Source of the DNA: Branchipolynoe longqiensis
Lineage: Eukaryota; Annelida; Polychaeta; Phyllodocida; Polynoidae
Assembly (NCBI GenBank): GCA_030323885.1
Contig: CM059186.1
Location: 172,159,230 to 172,223,229, forward strand
Direction of reading: 5' to 3'
DNA length: 64,000 bases
Position 1 is the first letter of the stretch. The number at the start of each line of letters is the position of its first letter. Below are positions 1 to 12,200 of the stretch, piece after piece. Made by a program: the position numbers and the translations under genes. The notes under the pieces were generated by a model. That model did no database searches. It was not told where the DNA came from and saw only the letters and a program-made list of their open reading frames with translations.

Positions 1-345
1 CGATTATTATTTGACCCAGGAAATATAAATTAAATAGAAGGAATTGTTAGAGAATGGACAATGGGTTATTATTTGACTAATGAAGTATAAAATTAAATAG
101 GGAAGAATAGTCAGAGAATGGACAAGGGATTATTATTTGATTCAGGGAAGTATGAAATGAGATATGGAAGAATATTCAGAGAATGGACAATGGATTATTT
201 TATTCATGAAGTATACAATTAAATAGGGAATGATAGTTAGAGAATGGACAATGGATTACTATTTTGTTCAGGAAGTACGGATTTAGATAGAGGAGAATAG
301 TCAGAGAATGGACAATAGATTAATATTTGACTCAGAAGGTATGAC
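1..345. repeat. Tandem repeat, about 60-bp unit
   Basis: Roughly five to six degenerate copies of an AT-rich unit of about 60 bp. Each contains GGATTATTATTTGA or a close variant and AGAGAATGGACAATGG. The array starts at or before the window edge. No coding potential is seen. Confidence 0.8.
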
Positions 346-809
346 AAGATATAGGGAATGGTATTCAACAATTCATTCATGGCGCGGAACAAATCAAACA
401 TGCTGCCTACTCACTGCGATTTGTCCACAGAACTGTTCCGAGCTGCTGCGAGCTGTTCCGAGCTGCTCGGGTCTCTGATCTGTTATGGCGGGCTGACTAG
501 GCAATGCAGCGGCCGAAGCTGTCCCCGAACACTCTCAGAGTTGGACTCCAGCGTCTGCTTTACTAACGACACTTCTCAACCAAAGACTCAAAGACATAAA
601 CTGTGTGTGTTCAGTTCGATTTGCCCTTCCTGATATGACCATAGATGTTGTTAGGACGTAAAACCATAACAAAGAGTTAGATTCGATAACTTTCATTTCG
701 GAATATTACATCAATAATTGTTGGGTTTTTTTTTATATTAAAGATAGAACCGAATGGTTTGAAACTATATGTACAGAGCATATTTCTCCGGTGGTCATAC
801 AATGGTGAT
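346..809. other. No gene seen; short SINE-1 tail fragment
   Basis: An open frame at 358-633 has no recognisable domain. Bases 632-665 match the 3' tail of the SINE-1 family (CTGATATGACC...GTTAGGACGTAAAAC). The rest is unexplained. Confidence 0.4.
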
Positions 810-1225
810 GTACATACTATAAAAAAAGTTGGTTAAACCAAAGTCGGTTAATCCAAAGTATCGGTTAATCCAAACACAATTGTCGGCCCCAGGCCACTTC
901 CGGTACAGTTAAATCACACTTTCATGTGGTTTTAAGGTCATCTGAGACTTTTTTATATGATAAATGGTAGTATTTTGCCAGGTCGCCAAACAAAATTTGG
1001 ATTAACCGATCGTTTGATTTAACCGAGGTTGGTTTAATGGGGTTAAACTGTATATACATCGAAAAACAATAATCATAGTGTCCACATACATTGTACATTC
1101 ATAATGCACCCCCATTTTTGCCAAAGCCAAGTCAAAGTCAAAGCTCGGTTAAACCAATGATCGGTTAATCCAAACAGATTTCTAGGGTCCCTTCAAGTTT
1201 GGTTTAAGGGGGTTATACTGTATTA
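810..1225. mobile_element. Degenerate MITE cluster, GGTTAAWCCAAA motif
   Basis: The motif GGTTAA(T/A)CCAAA and its complement recur many times. Ends such as GGGGTTAAACTGTATA (1038-1053) and GGGGGTTATACTGTA (1208-1222) resemble pogo/Tigger-type terminal repeats ending in ACTG next to TA. The boundaries are blurred, so two overlapping relics are possible. Confidence 0.45.
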
Positions 1226-1424
1226 TGAATAGTGATACATTACACCCGATTTAGCTTGCCCTCCACAGATTCGGCACCACATCCGGTGTCGCATGTAGAA
1301 GAGATTTAGGGGGGCCCTTCACAATTATCTACATTTCCATATGCATACAAACCACACGTTGGGGTTAGGGGATAAAACCCACTGCATGCTTTTTAAACCT
1401 TATTAAAAAATGTCAGTCCAATTA

Positions 1425-1585
1425 AGCAGCATTCGAAGCCACACTCAATGCAATTCCGGGACTAGCGTGCTAGCAATTACACTACCTAGGCTCCCTCATG
1501 CCATCACTCTATCCGCGCCCACCTGTCTATGTTACTCCTTACGTCAGAGGTCAGTGCTGACTACTACAATATCAACATTTGTATA
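1425..1585 (-). mobile_element. SINE-2 copy (tRNA-derived), diverged
   Basis: On the minus strand it carries the SINE-2 head GGAGCCTAGGTAGTGTAATT. Towards lower coordinates a diverged B-box region follows; towards higher coordinates lies the conserved family module with CCACCTGTCTATG and AGAGGTCAGTGCTGA. Confidence 0.7.
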
Positions 1586-1640
1586 GCAAACTTTGTGGTG
1601 GAGGGAGGGGGGGGGGGGGGAGGGAGGGAGGGAGGGGTCA
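1586..1640. repeat. G-rich low-complexity tract
   Basis: A run of G4-G14 blocks (about 1600-1636) separated by single A residues. It could form a quadruplex on the plus strand. Confidence 0.8.
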
Positions 1641-2271
1641 TACATACAAAAGTCTATGTTTTTTTGCGCTTGTGAAAATGTTGATAATTGTGAAGGACCC
1701 CTTGACAAATAATTCGATGAAACAATTGATCGACGTATTGTGAGTAAACCTCCGAATAGATAGCCACCTCTTTCTCCACCACAGAACGCTGCTGCAGCAG
1801 GCTTGGCTTATATGAGTGGCGTTCTGGTGGAGAGTGTATGCGCTTTGGAGAAAGCCTAAAACAGTTCAACTGCGATGGGAAGAAAAGTGCGTGAAGGGCG
1901 GAAACACAATGTAGTTGTTTGTTGTTTTACGCCCTGGCACTATCTAAGGTCATATCAGGTCGGGAAAAAACAACGTAATCAGAACGTATTGCAGGTGTTA
2001 AAAGAAGAGGCCTTCATCTTTGCATGTCACAGATGGTTCTCTGAGATTAGTCATATATACTATGATGTAGTCCAATGGGTGAGAGTTTCTACCTATGTCG
2101 ACACATATATTAGAATTAGAATGATTGCTATAAAAAGATAACTAGAACCTTTTGAGGATTTGCGTCAAACGATTAGCACCACGTGATCAGTGCCTCGTCG
2201 GCCATTTGGATAGAAAGTACAGCTAAAAGTTATAACACTGCCAATGCGGCGGCGTGTGTTAATATTGCTCT
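1641..2271. other. No gene recognised; SINE-1 tail fragment
   Basis: Two short opposing ORFs (1654-1869 and 1875-2141) show no known domain. Bases 1918-1962 are the reverse of a SINE-1 tail (TTTTACGCCCTGG...AAGGTCATATCAGG), which accounts for part of the plus-strand ORF. Confidence 0.4.
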
Positions 2272-2970
2272 GATTTTTTGTTTAATTTGACACAATTTCA
2301 CTTTTTGAGTAAGATATTCTCATAAATAACATCATTTCAACCCCCGAGTGAATATTCATGATTCTAAATAACAGAATTAAATCATAGCAGTGAACAGATT
2401 TGTGCTTTTTGTTTTGTTTTCCTTTGACAATATCGCCGCCTGCATTAATATCGCTCCGATTGTGGGTTTAATCAAAGACCCTATAATACTAAGGCGGCTC
2501 ACTCAGCCTGTATTGTGTAATCAAAATGATCAAACCCACCACTTGGTGCGCTGGCTGTTCGCTTGGTTAAACAGGTGCTATATTATATGTATAAATGTAT
2601 ATATGAATGTGAAAGATGTGTGATGATGGTGATGATGATGATGATGTGTATTTATTCATAGCAATTTCATATTGATGTGTATTCATACTTACCTATATCA
2701 TGTATAATATAATTGTATGTGTTTACATGTGAAACACCAACCAGCAGCCGGGCTGATCAAACCCACCACAAGGTGGCACTGCAAAATGTACATTACCATG
2801 GGAGAGATAGGGAGTGAGCCGTCTTAGTAGTATAGGGTCTTTGGTTTAATTTGACCGAATTTCACTTTTTTAGTAAGCTATTCTCATACATAACATTATT
2901 TCAACCCTCGAGTGAATATTCATGATTCTAAATAACAGAATTAGATCGTAGCAGTGAACAGATTTGTGAG
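2272..2970. repeat. Tandem duplication split by a MITE
   Basis: The segment starting TTTAATTTGAC at about 2281 recurs at about 2846. It runs through TATTCATGATTCTAAATAAC, the GTAGCAGTGAACAGATTTGTG region and beyond. A MITE at 2473-2843 lies exactly between the two copies. Confidence 0.75.
2473..2843. mobile_element. MITE with 30-bp terminal inverted repeats
   Basis: The left end CAAAGACCCTATAATACTAA and the right end (reverse complement CAAAGACCCTATACTACTAA) form terminal inverted repeats continuing into GGCGGCTCACTC / GACGGCTCACTC. GTTTAAT flanks both sides (2466-2472 and 2844-2850), consistent with a 7-bp target-site duplication. The interior has a GATGAT microsatellite and no ORF. Confidence 0.8.
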
Positions 2971-3151
2971 TTTTGTTTATTTACATACACTTGATAGTAG
3001 AAGAAACTGCTTCTATCCAACCATGATGCAGGAGTAGTGCAATGGTTTACCATTTCATATTGTATTTCTTGTCTGCTATTAACCTATATATATATATATG
3101 CCTTGTGTTGCTGTATGATCAGGGTTAATTATTATATCGGCAGGCCAGTAA

Positions 3152-3245
3152 GGACGATATACGACTGAGTGCTATTATTATATAATGGTGCCTGCAGGCC
3201 AACAGACTGATAAAGACGATATACGACTGAGTGCTATTATTGTAT
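3152..3245. repeat. Direct duplication of about 61 bp
   Basis: GACGATATACGACTGAGTGC is followed by TATTATT at both 3153 and 3214, with GCAGGCCA repeated nearby. The unit is two copies long. Confidence 0.7.
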
Positions 3246-3530
3246 AACTTTGTACTTCGGGCCAGCAGGCCGACTTGCACCGCCAGTAGGTGGGGGACAC
3301 TTTTTATGTTTATATATACTTTTTTTTTTGCTCACAAACTGGGCTGGAGCGCCTTGGCTACCAGCTCAATGCTCCCAATACGGGGAGTGAACGACTCAGG
3401 GGGTCACATGCGTACACGCTCCCCCTGTCTCACTCGCGCACAATTTTGACTTTAATAAAGCAAAAGGGCCTTTTAAGGAGGGTCAAGCCAGACATAGTTC
3501 AACCAAACTAATTGTATTGTCTTCTCAGTT

Positions 3531-4500
3531 ATGTAATAGATAAATAAATACCTTTATTTTAGCTTGATATGAATCCGAGGTTGACTTCAGTCTAATATAT
3601 TTTTTGTTTGTTTCATTCAATACACAATATTCACATGCATGCGCTGTGGTAACGGTCCCACAACCATAGTGTTTGCCGTCGCCGTCAGATGTCGCATCTG
3701 TTGTGAATATTGTGAATTAATAGTGACTGACTAGTTTGGTACCCTCCTAAAATTTTCAAGAGGGTCCAAACATGAACATTTTATTTTTCTTGGAAGCTCC
3801 AATGAACCAAAAGCAATATACTTTTAGAATGTTCAAAATATCCCAAAATTTGACTGACATACATGCATTTGAAAGTTAGTAATTTCTATAGCTTTTGTAT
3901 GCGCTGTGGCAATGGTCCTACAACCAGTGTTCGTCGTCACTGTTAGATGTCACATGTGTTGAGAATATTGTGTATTGAAACAGATTTATTTGAAATATGA
4001 TTAAAGGGATGGAATTCGCCAAAAGCGTCAAATTTCTACTAGTGTAGGCCTACGCCTGCTCACCTTAAATGAATATTTTACGGGCTACAAATAATTCAGA
4101 CTACAAAGTGGAGGGCCTTTTATGATGCTTAGAGAGCATGGATATTTGTGTTTCATTATTTACTGCTACATATCCGCATCTTAGTTGTCTTTCTAATTGC
4201 TATGTTCGGTTCATATCTTAAAGTTTCATAATTCATTAAATGGTTTGTAAACATAGCTACATATCCAAATTGGAAACTAGGGTGGTCAGTCCCCATTTCT
4301 TTGGGAGTTTCCCCTTTAAGAAGGTTAAAACTTGTCCACTGTAACATGACCTAGTTAACATAATGTCGCATTGAACTTTGTTTCAATTGGCGTATAGGCC
4401 TACGCACGCGCAAATTAATCTACATACTTCCATTCCACAATTATCACAAAAGTTACTCTCAAACTAGCGTAGATTAATCGCTAACTTAATGCATTTAACT
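3531..4500. other. Non-coding; diverged direct repeats
   Basis: The block around GCGCTGTGGTAACGGTCC (3638-3720) recurs diverged at 3898-3975 (GCGCTGTGGCAATGGTCC). The piece between them, with AAGCTCCAATGAACCAAAAG, is related to the 3' part of the tRNA-like element near 38.5 kb. No gene is seen. Confidence 0.5.
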
Positions 4501-4501
4501 A

Positions 4502-4677
4502 CAATAAAACCTCTCTAAATGGACAGACCATGGGACCAACTTCAAATGGCCCATTTAGGGAGTTTTTAAAAATCATTACAATTGTATTGTATGGACAATC
4601 GTTAGGGACGTAAATAAAGCGAACGATATAGGGGAGCAGTCGATCTGTGGAAGTGGTCGGTTAGAGAGGTTTTACAG
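4502..4677. mobile_element. MITE, pogo/Tigger-like ends
   Basis: The left end CAATAAAACCTCTCTAA and the right end TTAGAGAGGTTTTACAG are inverted repeats. TA precedes the left end; the right side has CA, so the expected TA duplication is eroded. Length 176 bp. Confidence 0.65.
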
Positions 4678-5082
4678 CATAACAACAAAATATAAAGAAA
4701 AACATTAACCAACGGATTATGCAAGTTTAACCTTTGCATTGCTTGTAAAAGGGTGTTCCTTGGTACTGTCCCGTTACGTGGCGTTCAGTCTTTTAGTTCC
4801 TGTCCTATCAGCTGGCCCCAAACCAGGCCATTCATCCAGTCAGACCCTGGTCTCAGCAATCTTCACCTCCCCTCCATGTGCCCCGCTTATCTCAGCCCTA
4901 TCACGACCTGTCCGCCTCTGATTGGCTGCGGTGTAACATGTGACCAAGGTCCAGGGCCATGTGACCTAAGTACCAGGGTCGTATTGGTGTCGACTTGAGA
5001 ATTCTCAACAAGGGTTTCCTAGGATGTAGATACGGAGGAGGGAGGGGGTGTGTGTTCTGGGATCACAGCCGAGTTGAGCTTC

Positions 5083-5360
5083 CGTCTCCCGTTTTGGTAG
5101 ATCGTGGGATTCGAACCCGCGGGTTCGAACCCTAGACGAATCAAACCAATGATACTTGTCACTTCCTAGCCAGGTACTCAGCATTATCAGGATAGGGCAA
5201 GCACTGTTTGGCTCTCAGGATAATGTGACTGAGTGTGGTATCATGTGATGGTGCTGGTGGCCTGGACTCGCTGTGGGGCAGCATTATAAAGTCGCCAAAG
5301 TGGTACCCCTCCTGATAAAGCCCTAGATGTTGCCAGGACCTAAAAATCCAACAACCATCC
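5083..5360 (+). mobile_element. SINE-1 copy, 5'-incomplete
   Basis: Contains the B-box GGTTCGAACCC, the CTAGCCAGG and GATAGGGCAAG blocks, AGGATAATGTGACTGAGTG, and the tail AGATGTTGCCAGGACCTAAAA. Confidence 0.85.
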
Positions 5361-5557
5361 AGCCAACCTGCAGGCTGGCTACGACCCTGGAGTTTCTCGG
5401 TCAATTGTTATCTGGTATCGTGTAATAGGCAATGGAACCTGTAGTAAAGAGCACCTACAGGGAAAGCCTGGTTGGGAGTGCAGTTAGTGTCGCGTTTCAA
5501 ATAGCCTCATGTCAGCAAAGGAAAATAAACACACAACAAAGATAGCAACAATATATC

Positions 5558-5563
5558 TTTATT
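5558..5563 (-). promoter_or_regulatory. Candidate ORC5 polyadenylation signal
   Basis: AATAAA on the minus strand, about 625 bases after the ORC5 stop codon. The intervening sequence contains a MITE (5682-6030). This is a motif match only. Confidence 0.3.
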
Positions 5564-5681
5564 TGAAGGCACATGTATTCAATATCATTCAATGCAACCA
5601 TTATATATGTATGTGTATTCATATGTATATGTACATGTGTGTGAGTTCGCACGCACACGCGCACACAACTGTATTATATTT

Positions 5682-6030
5682 CAGGGATGAAAGTGGTCTC
5701 CGGGGAAAAAAAGCGGAAATGCTGATATTCTTCCATAGGTTTAGCATTGTCAGGGAATCGCGGAAAATTCCCGGAAGTCGGGTTTCAAACAAATACGCTT
5801 GAAGCATGTATTGGTAGTATATGCTGATAGTATTGGTAGTATTCGCTGATAGTATTAGTAGTATACGCTACGCCACACATTAGTATACGCTGATGATGCT
5901 GCAGCGTAAAACAACATATTAGTATACTTATAGTGCTGCAGCATTTGAACACCGTATTAGTATACATAAGACTTATAGCTACAGGAAAAATCCCGGAAAT
6001 CCGCGAAATCGTGGAGATCTTTCATCCCTG
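5682..6030. mobile_element. MITE, hAT-like ends CAGGGATGAAAG
   Basis: Begins CAGGGATGAAAG and ends CTTTCATCCCTG. TATTATA occurs just outside both ends (5672-5678 and 6032-6038). The interior has TATTAGTAGTATACGCT repeats. It lies 158 bp past the ORC5 stop codon, so it is probably transcribed in the 3' UTR. Related copies are at 42426-42787 and 58221-58643. Confidence 0.75.
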
Positions 6031-6187
6031 TTATTATACAGGTCCACATTTTGATATTCTAAATTCTGAACTAAAAAAAATCTAATCTTTTTCGTACGTT
6101 CGTCGTTTGTCTTGTGTGAAATGAGTGGTTATCTGACAGCGCAATGTTTTCAGCCACATACACAGTGTGCAGATGACGCCGGAGTGT

Positions 6188-6233
6188 CTACACGAAGTCG
6201 AACAGGTACCGCACAATGTCGAAGTCCACAGTT
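6188..6233 (-). CDS. ORC5: ORC5 coding exon 13 (C-terminus and stop)
   Basis: After acceptor TTCCGCTCCAG it encodes (R)[14 protein letters not shown] and a TAG stop. This matches the conserved ORC5 end (TVNFDIIKYLYDFL in human). It supplies the third base of the Arg codon begun in exon 12. Confidence 0.92.
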
Positions 6234-9200
6234 CTGGAGCGGAACAATATAAAAAGGGCATTAAAGGTCAATATATGTAAGACAAGCAAAAATAGTAGAA
6301 AATACAAAAGGTATTTTCAACATTTTCAACATAGCACAAAGAGTACTACTTTCCGAGACCCCCCCCCCCCCGCCAAAGTAATACACATCAACATTTTAGC
6401 ACAGACCCATAAGGGGTGGCTAAATGGGTTGCGTGCTTGCCTCCCGTGTTGGTAGGTCATGGGGGAGTTGAACCCTTGGGTTAAAACTCTGGTTGGTTGA
6501 GTCAAACCAATGACTTAAAAATGTATACTTGTTGCTACCTAGCCTGGCATTTTGCATTACTAGGATAGGGCAAGGAGCAGTGGAATGAGGAACACCAATT
6601 GTCCACAACTGAAAATTCCCATGCAGCTAATGTACAACAAAAATGTCTAAATCTCAGGACCAAGTCTTCCTGTCCTCTCCTCCCGCCTCTTCGCCTCAAC
6701 CAATATGTGCGTTCCAACTTCCGCTGGTCGGTCAGGACACACTGAAGCTGGCACCCAGCACGCCGGGTCACAGCTTCAGCTTACATGGCGGAAGGTGGTG
6801 GGGAAATAGTGAATACACATACACCCATGACATATGAAGCGTTAAATAATCCTCTGGTGCGACTGACACTTGTCGACACCCATTGGAGGAGAGGTGGGCC
6901 ACAGGTGGCGCCACCGGTCAAGTGCGGAGTCTTACAGAGTATAACAATGGTACTACCAATAATATATAGGAATTAATATATATAATGGAAACAATTTGTT
7001 CCGTATTTTTATACTCGCATAATATGTTATACATCACACAATGTAAAATATTTGCTAGGACAATTTCCCTGCAATCTACATCAGAAAAATGTATGGCAAG
7101 AACCGTACACAGTTCGCTCATCAGGAGGCAAGCGGTTATAGGTGCAAAATGAGTTTAAATAATAGGATCTATAGTGCAGGGATAAAGGTGTTGCCCCCTA
7201 GTGGGTTCTGGCAGAACCAATGGCGAATTTCCACAAACACATGGATATTCCCCAATAGACTACATCGCCATTCCAGCGGTGTTGTGCATTGTGGGGTGCG
7301 TGGAACAAAAACAAACCCGCAAGAAGCACATGGCTAATGCTAATAAAACTGGGTGCAGCTATGGAATGTGCTAGTTTTAGCTCATCTCAGCTCTTGTTTG
7401 AAACATAGAATACCAACTAAAAAAATATATATAATAAATTTAGATATTAATCTTTTATCCAGCATTGCATTTACATCAATATAATCAGCACATCCTATGC
7501 CATGTGCATTTAGATTTAGACAAATCTGAGCACTCAGACTAGTGTTAGAGCCATAGCCAGAGTCAGTTTTACTTATTTTATTCATGTTTTTATTTATATC
7601 CTATGGTTAATGACATATGTAGAACTAGAAAATGAGTAGGCTTAATCAGATATTGGTCATATATTTCTCTGATACAAGTGTCTGTTGACACATTTGGCAT
7701 TTTAATATTTAGAACAAGAATTAATAATGGTGATGTGGATATCAGCCTTAAAGTGACTGATTGTTTTGTGTGGAATTGTATGTTTCTTAGCTCCAAATAT
7801 TTAACTATGGCTAGTTTTGTCTTAGATATATTCATCAGATCCTTATACTGCATGTGTACATCCATGTTTATGCCAAATTGTTAGGTATTTCTATTCATTT
7901 TTAATCAAATCAAAGTTTTGCCTACGCGTATCAGCAAACTCAATGGCCATAAGCATTTGCTTTGCTGCCAACGCCGTTTCAGCACATGCGGAGTCGGAAC
8001 GGTGATCTCGTCTATAGGAGTCAGGGAATTGCGAGGGGAAAAAAAGGCCAGAAATCAGGTTTCCATTGTCCTTATTGTGACTGTATTATCGCCCATGCCA
8101 AACTCTTTCTTGTTTGGGACTTATGTTCTAGCAACATCTAAGGTCATATAAAAATGGGATGTGGACTAACCAATTGCTGTCATATATATTGGCATTTTAT
8201 GAACGTTAATCGGAGAATATAAAAAATGGTGGAAATCTGCGAAATTGTGGAGATCTTTCATCCGTTATAGTGAAGGATATGAGCCGAGAGGCACTAGCCC
8301 CACCTTCCTGTCTGTCTGTAAGCTGAAGCTGGATGGCAGCTAGTCCTTATAGCGGAAAGCGGAACAGGTAAAATTGAGCACAAAAATGTATGCCAAAGAG
8401 CATACAACTGTCATAAAATCACATGTGGTATTTGATAAATCAACAGTAAAAGAATTCAAGTTAAAAATGGAAAAGGAATTTCCCTCAACAATTTAACAAT
8501 GAGTTGCAGATGGAATCGGAACGACTCCATCACACCCACATTTCCAAATACATCATCTCTAACTGGTTCTCGGTGGGGACATCTCACCAAAATGTGACGC
8601 ACTGTCAGTATCAGGGCTGCAGTATACACCGGCAGTGCTCCAATCAGAGTTCATACCAATTTTGCCATATCAAACTTCAGGACTTTCAAGGACCTTTCAG
8701 TGCAAAATTACACACATATTAACACGTACCGACTGCAAAAAGGGGAAAAAAAAAGAAAAATATTAAAAAAAGTTTAAGGGGAGACGCGGGTGATTTTTGG
8801 ATGATTTCCGTATCTCAAAAACTATTAAAGATAGAGCTTTGAAAATTGGAGCACACATTCTTTGTATCAAGAGAAGCATATCTGCAGAGGTTCAAAGCTC
8901 TATCTTGAGTAGGGGTCATATAATGAAGGATCTTGCAAAGAAATATATCAAAATTTTACCCCCTCCAGGAAGTATACTGAATATGCCTAGATTTGCCTGA
9001 ATCAAGTTATTATATGAAGAACTGGTCCAGTTGAGTGCAAGAAGGTGGTTTGTGAATTTATATATGTCATTACCAACATGTCCCTACATGACGAACCAGA
9101 GGAAAAAAAAATTCAATGGTCAATTTTTGTGTCTCCATCCCTAGCTCTTGAACTATGAAAGATACAGTGTTTTTAACCATCTTATTGCACTCAGCAGAAA

Positions 9201-12200
9201 CATTTACATAAGACTGCCAAGTTTCAACGTTCTGCTACAATTATAACTTACATTTTTAGAGGGGCAAATTGGCAAAACCCTGGGAAAAGCAGTCCTGAGA
9301 AAACGAGCTTCAAAGTTCACAAAGTGTTTCTTTCAAATGGTAAAGTCCACTATCATCATCTAGAATCCCATATTATATACACAAATATCCAGTCAAGTAA
9401 TTATCTGTCCAAAAAACATATCATTTACACCAAATTAGTACACCAAAAACCAAAAATCACCAGTTTGACCCAAATTCATATTCCGATCACCTGTGTCTCC
9501 CCTTAAGAAAACAAAAATTTGTAAGATTAAAAATAAGCATTAAAAACACCACCAACAACAAACTGACGAGGCCACCAGTTCGCTGTTGACTTTCAGTGCC
9601 CACCTGGCTATAGGCTTGATGAAGTCTAAGGCGACAAGACACTTGAACTTGGGAGCCTCGAGTATGTCCGAATTTCCGGTCTGGGTGAGCAGGCCGAGTG
9701 TGACGAGAGAGGTGATCTAGGGTAGAAAAAGGCCGACAAAATCAGCACAAATAACTGGTTTCACAGCAAAAACACACTGAAGAAAAACCGAAGAAAATTC
9801 TGTTTAGTTGTTGTTGACAAAATGGTGAATAGCAATCAGGGAGGAAAGTGGTCTCTGTAATAAAAATAATAAAAAATATAATTTAATCAATTACAAAATT
9901 TAATTAAAAAAGTGGAAATCTATGGCGAGGTTAACTGTAAACAATGTTATTCCAATAAGAGCATTGCTATCCTAGTAATTATTGCCCTACATGGTCCTCA
10001 TGCTTACCCGCGGACTTATTTCTAAGTGCATGTGAATGTGAATGGGTGGACGGCAAAGTGGATCGTTCAATGAACCGATCGTTGCAAATGCATGTACATA
10101 TTTGCATACGCATTCACATTTGCATGCCGCAAACCACGTATATCGCATCACCTCTTCCATCAGGCTGCAGTCTAGTGAAAGGTAAAGCTAAGATTCCATA
10201 TACGTGGTTTGCGGCATGCTTGATTGATTGATTGGTGGTTGCTTTACGATGTGTCGGCAGCATAGGCCATATTCACGGCGAGAAATGTTTGTTTTTTTGT
10301 TCAAACCATCGCTTTTACATGTAAAAGCAGACAATCAATTATGTGCCAATAGACACTAATTAAATTAGAAAGCTCACAATCATATATTTGTGGTGAAGGG
10401 AAACAAATTCGCATAGAAAAAGAAAAGTTTTATTAATAATTGATAGAATCCATTTAGTAAACTATATGAGGTGGTACAGTCCAGCTGCCCTCAAAAAGGC
10501 TAAAATGTTTTCCTGTTTTACCTTAGTAAAAAGGTCATGCATACTGACTGCAGTGTAGAACCGTTGGCGCAGGGCCAAAAAATCAACGCAACTTAGTAAA
10601 ATGTGTTTGAGTGTCAATGGGGACTGACACGCAATACATTCAGGGCAGGAGGTTCCCCCTTGAGCAGAACAAGCATGTGTAAGGCCAGGACGTGGCCAAT
10701 ACGGCAGCAGCGGCTAAGGACCACTTGGTCCCGCCCAGACCCTGCCACGCATGAGTCTGTGGTGGCTTTCCCACAGATGGTTCAATTTCTTTAAGTTTAT
10801 TAATGTTCTCATCCCACTCATGTTGCCATTTGGATTGTATGTGGGTGGCTATTAGTGGTTTCAGATCAGAGTGAGGGATCAGACACGGTTCAAGATCACA
10901 GTTCAGGGCCTTCTTCGCAGCCCGATCAGCTCGTTCGTTTCCTTGTATGCCGGCATGGCCAGGCACCCAGCACAGGTGGATATCATACCCATCCGTTGTC
11001 AGTTGGTTCATTTTATAAATGACCGTTGCTAGAATAGGGTGATTCGTTTTCAGTGCATTCGCATTTGCGGCATGCAAATGCGAATGCGAATGCGTATGCA
11101 AATGCATAAATGCATTCGCAACGATCGGTTCATTGAACGATCCACTTTGCCGTCCACGCATTCACATTCACATTCGCAACCAGACATACGGAAGCACCGC
11201 CGTGCGTTTACATGCTTTTCCTTTTTTTGTCGCATTCACATAACGCATATATGGAATCTTAGCTTTATCTGGCTACCAGACACATACTTCAGAACACACA
11301 ATGGGGCCAGGTTATAACTTCCTTGAATTGAATAGTTTATTTTTGTCAACGCCGTGGCACTGGTCTAATAATACTGCTGTAGAGTGATGGAAATGGGAAA
11401 TATTGCGCCTAAAGCAGGATTCGAACCCACATCTCTTGCCAATCCGTGGCTAGCGTGCTCACTATTACACTACTTAGGCTCCCTAAATCAATCACCCTCT
11501 TCATGTCCACCTGTCTATGTGGCTCCTTGCCCGAGACGTCAGTACAATCAACCAAAATACAGTTGATTTAATCAATATTTCTATCCCACTTTTTTACAAA
11601 TCGGTGTCCGTCCGGATTACCTTAGACGCTACCAGGACGTAAAACCCCAATAAAGCAAACAATCATACTGACTTGTGAAAAGATGTTGGCTGTGGGCGCG
11701 ATGCGACTGTCGACGACAGAGTAGAAGATGGCCATCAGGCGGTCCAGTGGGAAGGGCTTGGGGCCCAGCAGCTGATTAGACGTCTACAAAACAAGAACAC
11801 CGGTGAACCAGCCACACCTCAGGGTACGACAATAAGGACTGCCCGATTTCCCGGGGCACCTAATTTACTCGGTCGGTCAGGTGAAGTTTTCGATGACCTG
11901 TCTGAACAGTAAAGTCGTTATTTTTCTGATCTGCAGTAGCAGATTTCAGTTTCAATTGGCTGACTTAGGTTTGGGCAAGTAGTTTTGCCACTCCGTTACT
12001 CGGCTCAGGCAAGTAGAAAATTCAGTCACTTGCCCAAGGGCAAGTGGGAAAAAAGTTACTATCCAACCCTGCACCTAGTTTATCATCCAGTTTCTGATTT
12101 TTAAGGTTTGGAGTTCGAATCTCGGCCGAGTCAAACCATGACTTAAAAACTTGATACGTGTTGCTACCTAGACTGGTGCTCGGTATTCGTAGGATAGGGC

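Larger units (their letters stand above)
6234..9603 (-). other. ORC5 intron 12: contents
   Basis: A 3.4 kb intron with a SINE-1 relative (6410-6605), a diverged relative of the CAGGGATGAAAG MITE (about 8020-8270) and a TTAA-flanked MITE (8778-9502). A plus-strand ORF at 6643-6837 has no recognised domain. The remainder is AT-rich and unassigned. Confidence 0.6.
9717..11672 (-). other. ORC5 intron 11: contents
   Basis: Contains a palindromic MITE (10027-11178) interrupted by LINE copy 2, a SINE-2 copy (11380-11560) and a SINE-1 tail fragment (11618-11655) that ends 18 bases from exon 11. Confidence 0.7.

Noticed and set aside
6643..6837. Plus-strand ORF ([12 protein letters not shown]...) in ORC5 intron 12
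   Set aside because: No conserved domain, no splice context and antisense to ORC5.
9540..9603. Read-through C-terminus of ORC5 (WALKVNSEL... to TAA)
   Set aside because: Splicing at CAG|GTGGGC to the exon at 6233 restores the conserved ORC5 end, so the read-through tail is probably intron.
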